Source: DASRVA01 sp035550715 (lineage in GTDB: Bacteria; Gemmatimonadota; Gemmatimonadetes; JACCXV01; JAHWKZ01). Taken from it: 9,630 nucleotides of DNA. Each line of letters begins with the position of its first letter. Position 1 is the stretch's first letter. The DNA is taken from the NCBI GenBank assembly GCA_035550715.1, contig DASZOP010000001.1, forward strand, positions 1-9,630, written 5' to 3'. The notes under the pieces were generated by a model. It was not told the DNA's origin, did no database searches, and was given only the letters and a program-made list of their open reading frames with translations. Made by a program: the position numbers and the translations under genes. Below, in pieces: positions 6,690 through 9,630 of the stretch.

Positions 6690-6994
6690 CCGGCCTCGTG
6701 GGTGGGCCTCCCGGGATCGTCGACGCGGAACTCGGTGCCGAGTTCCTCGGGCATTTCGTGTGGCCAGCGTGACGCGAGGACGCGTTCGAAGCGTGGCCGA
6801 TAGATGAGCTCGAAGGCCTCCTCCTTGCCCGGAAAGAGATCGAGCGCGGCGTCGCGGCAGCGCTCAACGAGATCGAGCGCCTCCAGGAGCGACAGCTCGG
6901 GGTCCTGATACAGCCGGGCGAGCACCAGATCGACGAGCAGGCGCAACCGCCTGAGCTTGCGGTTCTCGTCCTCGAGCGCCTCGTGACTGGGCAT
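6686..6994 (-). CDS. Small conserved-looking protein of unknown function, coupled to rhomboid
   Basis: Protein of 102 residues that I do not recognise. It has no signal peptide or hydrophobic segment. Residues 4-30 look like a charged helix with heptad-like leucines (LEDENRKLRRLRLLVDLVLARL), possibly a short coiled coil. A second helix follows at 34-53 with one cysteine (ERCRD), then PGKEEAFELIYRPRFERVLASRW (55-77), which has the density of aromatic and charged residues expected of a folded core. The tail from 80 on is polar and probably loose. It reads as real coding sequence because it fills the space between pepA and rhomboid exactly, ten bases after the pepA stop and sharing ATGA with the rhomboid start. 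The ATG at 6992-6994 has AGGAG only one base upstream, an unusually short spacing. A regulator or adaptor of the rhomboid is only a guess. Confidence 0.75.
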   Translation of the reverse strand: MPSHEALEDENRKLRRLRLLVDLVLARLYQDPELSLLEALDLVERCRDAALDLFPGKEEAFELIYRPRFERVLASRWPHEMPEELGTEFRVDDPGRPTHEAG

Positions 6995-6995
6995 A

Positions 6996-7000
6996 CTCCT
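6996..7000 (-). promoter_or_regulatory. Ribosome binding site of the 102-residue gene, unusually close to its ATG
   Basis: AGGAG on the minus strand lies between the pepA stop (7005-7007) and the ATG at 6992-6994, with only one base between site and start codon. This is a perfect Shine-Dalgarno core at poor spacing. No alternative ATG or GTG lies within the next 75 codons, so the site supports the ATG but predicts modest initiation or help from coupling to pepA. Confidence 0.5.
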
Positions 7001-7004
7001 GATG

Positions 7005-8546
7005 TTACCCGCCTGCGAGATATTCGGTCACCAGCCTGACCCCGGCTCCGGTCGCCCCGAGCGGATGATACGGCTTCGGCTTGTTCACCCACGCCGTGCC
7101 GGCGATGTCGAGGTGCGCCCAGGGGATTTCGTCCTGGACGAAGAACTTGAGGAAGGCCGCTGCGTTGGACGCCCCTCCCCAGGCGTCGCCGCTCGAGTTC
7201 TTGATGTCGGCCACCTCCGATTTCATCTTGTCGCCGAACTCCTCGAAGACCGGTAGCGGCCACGCGCGATCCCCCGTTCGCTTCCCGACCTCGACAAGTC
7301 GCGAGACCAGCTCGTCCTCGCCGAACGCCCCGGACGCGGTATCGGCCAGCGCGACGACGCAGGCTCCCGTGAGGGTGGCCAGGTCGATGATCTCGACGGG
7401 GTCCTGCTCGGCGGCGTAGGCGAGCGCGTCGGCCAGGATCAACCGGCCCTCGGCGTCGGTGTTGATGATCTCGATCGTCTTGCCCGAATAGGAGCGCAGG
7501 ACGTCGCCCGGACGGTAGGCGGTGCCGCTCGGCATGTTCTCGGCGGCCGGCACGACGCCGATCAGGTTCTTCCTGAGCTTCAAGAGCGCGGCCGCCTTCA
7601 GGATCCCGAGCACCGCACAGCCGCCCATCTTGTCGTACTTCATGTCCTCCATTCGCGCCGACGGCTTGATCGAGATGCCGCCCGTGTCGAAGGTGACCGC
7701 CTTGCCGACGAGGGCGGTCGGGCGCGCCGTCTTTCCGCCTCCCCGATAGCGGAGCACGATGAGCCGTGGATCGTTGGTCGATCCCGAGCCGACGCCGAGG
7801 ATCGCGCCCATCCCCTTCTCCTCCAGCGCCTCCCGGTCGAACACCTCGCACTCGAGGCCGTGCTCGTCGGCCAGGTCCTGCGCGTGCTCGGCCAGACGCT
7901 CGGGGGTCATCTCGTTGGGGGGCGTGTTGCCGAGCTCGCGCGTGTAATTGACGGCCCGAGCCAGCTTCCCGCCCCGGTCGAGCCCGCGCCGGATCGTGGC
8001 CAGCTTGCGACCATCGGCCTCGACGATGGTAACGCCGGCCAGCGCCTTCTTCTCTCGCGGCTGGTCCTTGCCCGGCTCCTCCTCCTCGGGGACCGTCTTG
8101 TACCGCTCGTCCTTGAACCCCGCCAGGACGGCGGCCTCGGCGACGGCCTGGGCGATCGCCCGAGTGTCGGACCCGTCGGAGAGGCCGGCACCCCCGTGAA
8201 GAACCGTGTGAAAGCGCGTGATGCCGTGCTGAAGGAGCCGGCGCGTGACGCTCCCCATCGCCCGCCGGACGGCCTCGAGGTCGCAAGCCTCCTTCTTGCC
8301 CAACCCGACCACGACCACGCGGCGCGCCGGGAGCCGTCCGACCGTGTGGACGATCGTCGTCTCGCCCGGTTTTCCGGTGATCTCGCCGTCGGCGATCAGT
8401 TCGCCGATCTGGCCACCCAGCGCCCGTTCGACCGCGCCCGTGGCCCCGCCCAGCCGCTTCATTCCCTGGTAGAGGTTCACCACCAGAGCCGGGGTCTCGA
8501 TCGTGGTGATGTCCGCCTTGACGGCCTTCAGCTGCATCGACTGCAT
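7005..8546 (-). CDS. pepA: Leucyl aminopeptidase (cytosol aminopeptidase, M17 family)
   Basis: Two-metal aminopeptidase that removes N-terminal residues, especially leucine, from peptides; family enzymes are cytosolic hexamers. The 513 residues include the N-terminal M17 domain (about 1-160), a charged Glu/Lys-rich linker (153-168) and the catalytic domain. Metal ligands are K282, D287, D305, D364 and E366, with spacing identical to E. coli PepA (5, 18, 59 and 2 residues). K294 and R368 are the catalytic pair, within the M17 signature NTDAEGRL (362-369). The conserved GNTPPNEMTP (206-215) is also present. E. coli PepA additionally binds DNA in Xer recombination and carAB control; whether this one does is not visible. 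Two in-frame ATGs are possible: 8544-8546, with AAGGGAG two bases upstream, or 8535-8537, eleven bases from the same site. The stop is ten bases from the next gene. Confidence 0.97.
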   Translation of the reverse strand: MQSMQLKAVKADITTIETPALVVNLYQGMKRLGGATGAVERALGGQIGELIADGEITGKPGETTIVHTVGRLPARRVVVVGLGKKEACDLEAVRRAMGSVTRRLLQHGITRFHTVLHGGAGLSDGSDTRAIAQAVAEAAVLAGFKDERYKTVPEEEEPGKDQPREKKALAGVTIVEADGRKLATIRRGLDRGGKLARAVNYTRELGNTPPNEMTPERLAEHAQDLADEHGLECEVFDREALEEKGMGAILGVGSGSTNDPRLIVLRYRGGGKTARPTALVGKAVTFDTGGISIKPSARMEDMKYDKMGGCAVLGILKAAALLKLRKNLIGVVPAAENMPSGTAYRPGDVLRSYSGKTIEIINTDAEGRLILADALAYAAEQDPVEIIDLATLTGACVVALADTASGAFGEDELVSRLVEVGKRTGDRAWPLPVFEEFGDKMKSEVADIKNSSGDAWGGASNAAAFLKFFVQDEIPWAHLDIAGTAWVNKPKPYHPLGATGAGVRLVTEYLAGG

Positions 8547-8570
8547 GGCTCCCTTCGTCGTCTCGTGACG

Positions 8571-9374
8571 CTACGTCCCGCTCGTGCCGCTCCCGCCGTC
8601 CTCCTTCCGCGCCATGGCCAGCTGGCCCTGCCGGAACGCTTCGAGGAGGTCGATGGGGACGGGGAAGATCGTCGTCGAGTTGTTTTCGGTGGCGATCTCG
8701 ACCAGCGTCTGCAGGTACCGGAGCTGGAGCGCCTGCGGGTGACGGCCGATGATGGCCGCCGCTTCGGCGATCCGCTCGGCGGCCTGGTACTCGCCCTCGG
8801 CGGTAATGATCTTGGCCCGCCGCTCGCGCTCCGCCTCGGCCTGTCGAGCTATGGCGCGCTGCATCTCCTGCGGCAGGTCCACGTGCTTGACCTCGACCCG
8901 CGAGACCTTGATGCCCCATGGGTCGGTTCCCTCGTCGAGGATCACCTGGATCCGGGCGTTGACCTGGTCCCGCTCCGCGAGGAGCTCGTCCAGCTCGACC
9001 TCACCGATCACCGACCGCAGGGTGGTCTGGGCGAGCTGGCTCGTGGCCACGAAGTAATCCTCCACCTCGATGACCGACCGGTCCGGATCGAAGACACGGA
9101 AGAAGACGACCGCGTTCACCTTGACCGACACGTTGTCGCGGGTAATCACGTCCTGGGACGGCACGTCGTGGGTGACGACCCTGAGGTCCACCTTCTGCAT
9201 CCGGTCGATGATCGGCCAGAGGAGGATCAGCCCGGGTCCCTTGGCTCCACCCGCACGGAGGCGGCCCAGCCGGAAGATCACGCCGCGCTCGTACTCCTTC
9301 AGGATCCGGATCGCGTTCGTGAGGATGAACAGGAAGAAGACGACGACGACGGCGAGCACGCTGATGGCTTCCAT
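8571..9374 (-). CDS. Slipin/stomatin-type SPFH (band 7) membrane protein
   Basis: Membrane-anchored SPFH protein of 267 residues; relatives oligomerise into large rings in the inner membrane and organise membrane domains or accompany membrane proteases. A single hydrophobic anchor at 4-19 (ISVLAVVVVFFLFILT) is followed by the stomatin-type entry EYERGVIFRLGRLRAGGAKGPGL (28-50). The SPFH domain spans about 25-180 with DVITRDNVSVKVNAVVFFRV (75-94) and IGEVELDELLAERDQVN (123-139). A charged coiled coil follows (168-208, rich in AEAERERR and AEGEYQAAERIAEAA), then IFPVPIDLL and a Gly/Ser-rich tail. The ATG at 9372-9374 overlaps the HAD stop in TGATG and has GGAGGG four bases upstream, which decides it over the adjacent GTG. 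Slipins are often paired with an NfeD protein; none lies within this window. Confidence 0.92.
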   Translation of the reverse strand: MEAISVLAVVVVFFLFILTNAIRILKEYERGVIFRLGRLRAGGAKGPGLILLWPIIDRMQKVDLRVVTHDVPSQDVITRDNVSVKVNAVVFFRVFDPDRSVIEVEDYFVATSQLAQTTLRSVIGEVELDELLAERDQVNARIQVILDEGTDPWGIKVSRVEVKHVDLPQEMQRAIARQAEAERERRAKIITAEGEYQAAERIAEAAAIIGRHPQALQLRYLQTLVEIATENNSTTIFPVPIDLLEAFRQGQLAMARKEDGGSGTSGT

Positions 9375-9630
9375 CACGCCCTCCGGGCTGGGGTCTCGAC
9401 GGGATGATCCTCGAGCCCGATCTCGGCGGCCACGTCCGGCCACGCCTCGAGCGAGTCCAGGAGGAAGTCGGGGTCCGCCGCTGCCAGGGCCTCGCGCCCG
9501 GGTGGCCCCGTCGCCACCGCGACGGCGATCGCGCCCACGGCGCGGGCGCAACGGACATCGGCCGGGGTGTCCCCCACGATCACCACCTCTTCGCCTTCGA
9601 ACGATCTCCCGGTCAGCTTCCGGGCGCGCT
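9374..9630 (-). CDS. HAD-superfamily hydrolase, C-terminal fragment (5' end beyond window)
   Basis: The last 84 complete codons and stop (TGA at 9374-9376) of a gene that begins beyond the right edge. The frame reads VVIVGDTPADVRCARAVGAI, which contains HAD motif IV (GDTPxD, the magnesium-binding acidic pair) and the downstream alanine-rich helix. It is followed by AVAVATGPPGREALAAADPDFLLDSL, the typical ending of phosphoglycolate-phosphatase-like or beta-phosphoglucomutase-like members. Motifs I and II and the cap domain, which set substrate, lie outside the window, so the reaction cannot be named beyond probable phosphate-monoester hydrolysis. The 3' end overlaps the slipin start by one base (TGATG), so the two are likely co-translated. 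The final residues VETPARRA are unremarkable. Confidence 0.85.
   Translation of the reverse strand, partial: RARKLTGRSFEGEEVVIVGDTPADVRCARAVGAIAVAVATGPPGREALAAADPDFLLDSLEAWPDVAAEIGLEDHPVETPARRA
9379..9384 (-). promoter_or_regulatory. Ribosome binding site of the slipin gene
   Basis: GGAGGG on the minus strand, inside the end of the HAD gene, lies four bases before the ATG at 9372-9374. The GTG immediately before that ATG (9375-9377) would be only one base away, so the site favours ATG as the start codon. Confidence 0.6.

Noticed and set aside
5247..6803. A 518-codon open frame on the plus strand opposite the SAM hydrolase and rhomboid genes
   Set aside because: It is antisense to two well-recognised genes, is full of Arg/Pro/Gly/His-type composition without any domain, and is explained by strong third-position GC, which removes stop codons from the antisense frame.
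8547..8570. Short hairpin (CGTC-ACGA-GACG) between slipin and pepA as a terminator
   Set aside because: Only a four-base-pair stem and no T-run; not a convincing terminator.
5899..8919. A 1006-codon open frame on the minus strand crossing slipin, pepA, the small gene and rhomboid
   Set aside because: It runs in another frame through genes with intact catalytic motifs, and its translation is low-complexity Arg/Gly/Asp-rich sequence typical of an out-of-frame reading.
7860..9407. A 515-codon open frame on the plus strand opposite pepA and slipin
   Set aside because: Antisense shadow of two solid genes, with no recognisable motif; the same GC effect.

Overview
The window is very GC-rich bacterial chromosome. 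It holds twelve genes, all on the minus strand and packed almost end to end, so the map reads right to left in transcription order. No tRNA, rRNA, mobile element, CRISPR array or repeat was seen, and no gene-free stretch exceeds about 25 bases. The signals (GTG starts, strong third-position GC, short Shine-Dalgarno sites, stop/start overlaps) fit a free-living, GC-rich Gram-negative-type bacterium. The phylum cannot be fixed from this window. A Methylomirabilota/Rokubacteria-like, acidobacterial or deltaproteobacterial lineage is only a guess from the gene mix.

In transcription order the genes are: the C-terminal end of a HAD-family phosphatase (cut by the right edge); a slipin/stomatin-type SPFH membrane protein; leucyl aminopeptidase PepA; a 102-residue protein of unknown function; a rhomboid intramembrane serine protease; a DUF62-type S-adenosylmethionine hydrolase (SAM hydroxide adenosyltransferase); a NUDIX hydrolase of the ADP-ribose pyrophosphatase type; a CutA1-like protein; a ParA/Soj-type ATPase; a TPR protein; a cystathionine gamma-synthase/lyase-family PLP enzyme; and PurD, which lacks only its last few residues at the left edge.

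Junctions are tight. There are ATGA or GTGA overlaps at unknown gene/rhomboid, SAM hydrolase/NUDIX and NUDIX/CutA, a TGATG at HAD/slipin, 8-base overlaps at ParA/TPR and TPR/PLP enzyme, and a 1-base gap before purD. The whole block could be one long transcript, or two if a promoter lies near the parA start, the only AT-rich patch.

The genes fall into loose themes. Slipin, PepA and rhomboid suggest membrane and protein quality control. SAM hydrolase, NUDIX, the PLP enzyme and PurD touch SAM/methionine, nucleotide and purine metabolism. The least explained parts are the ParA-TPR pair, which has no ParB or centromere-like sites here, and the small unknown gene coupled to the rhomboid. No clear previously undescribed system such as a defence island or new mobile element was found; most of this is conserved housekeeping content.
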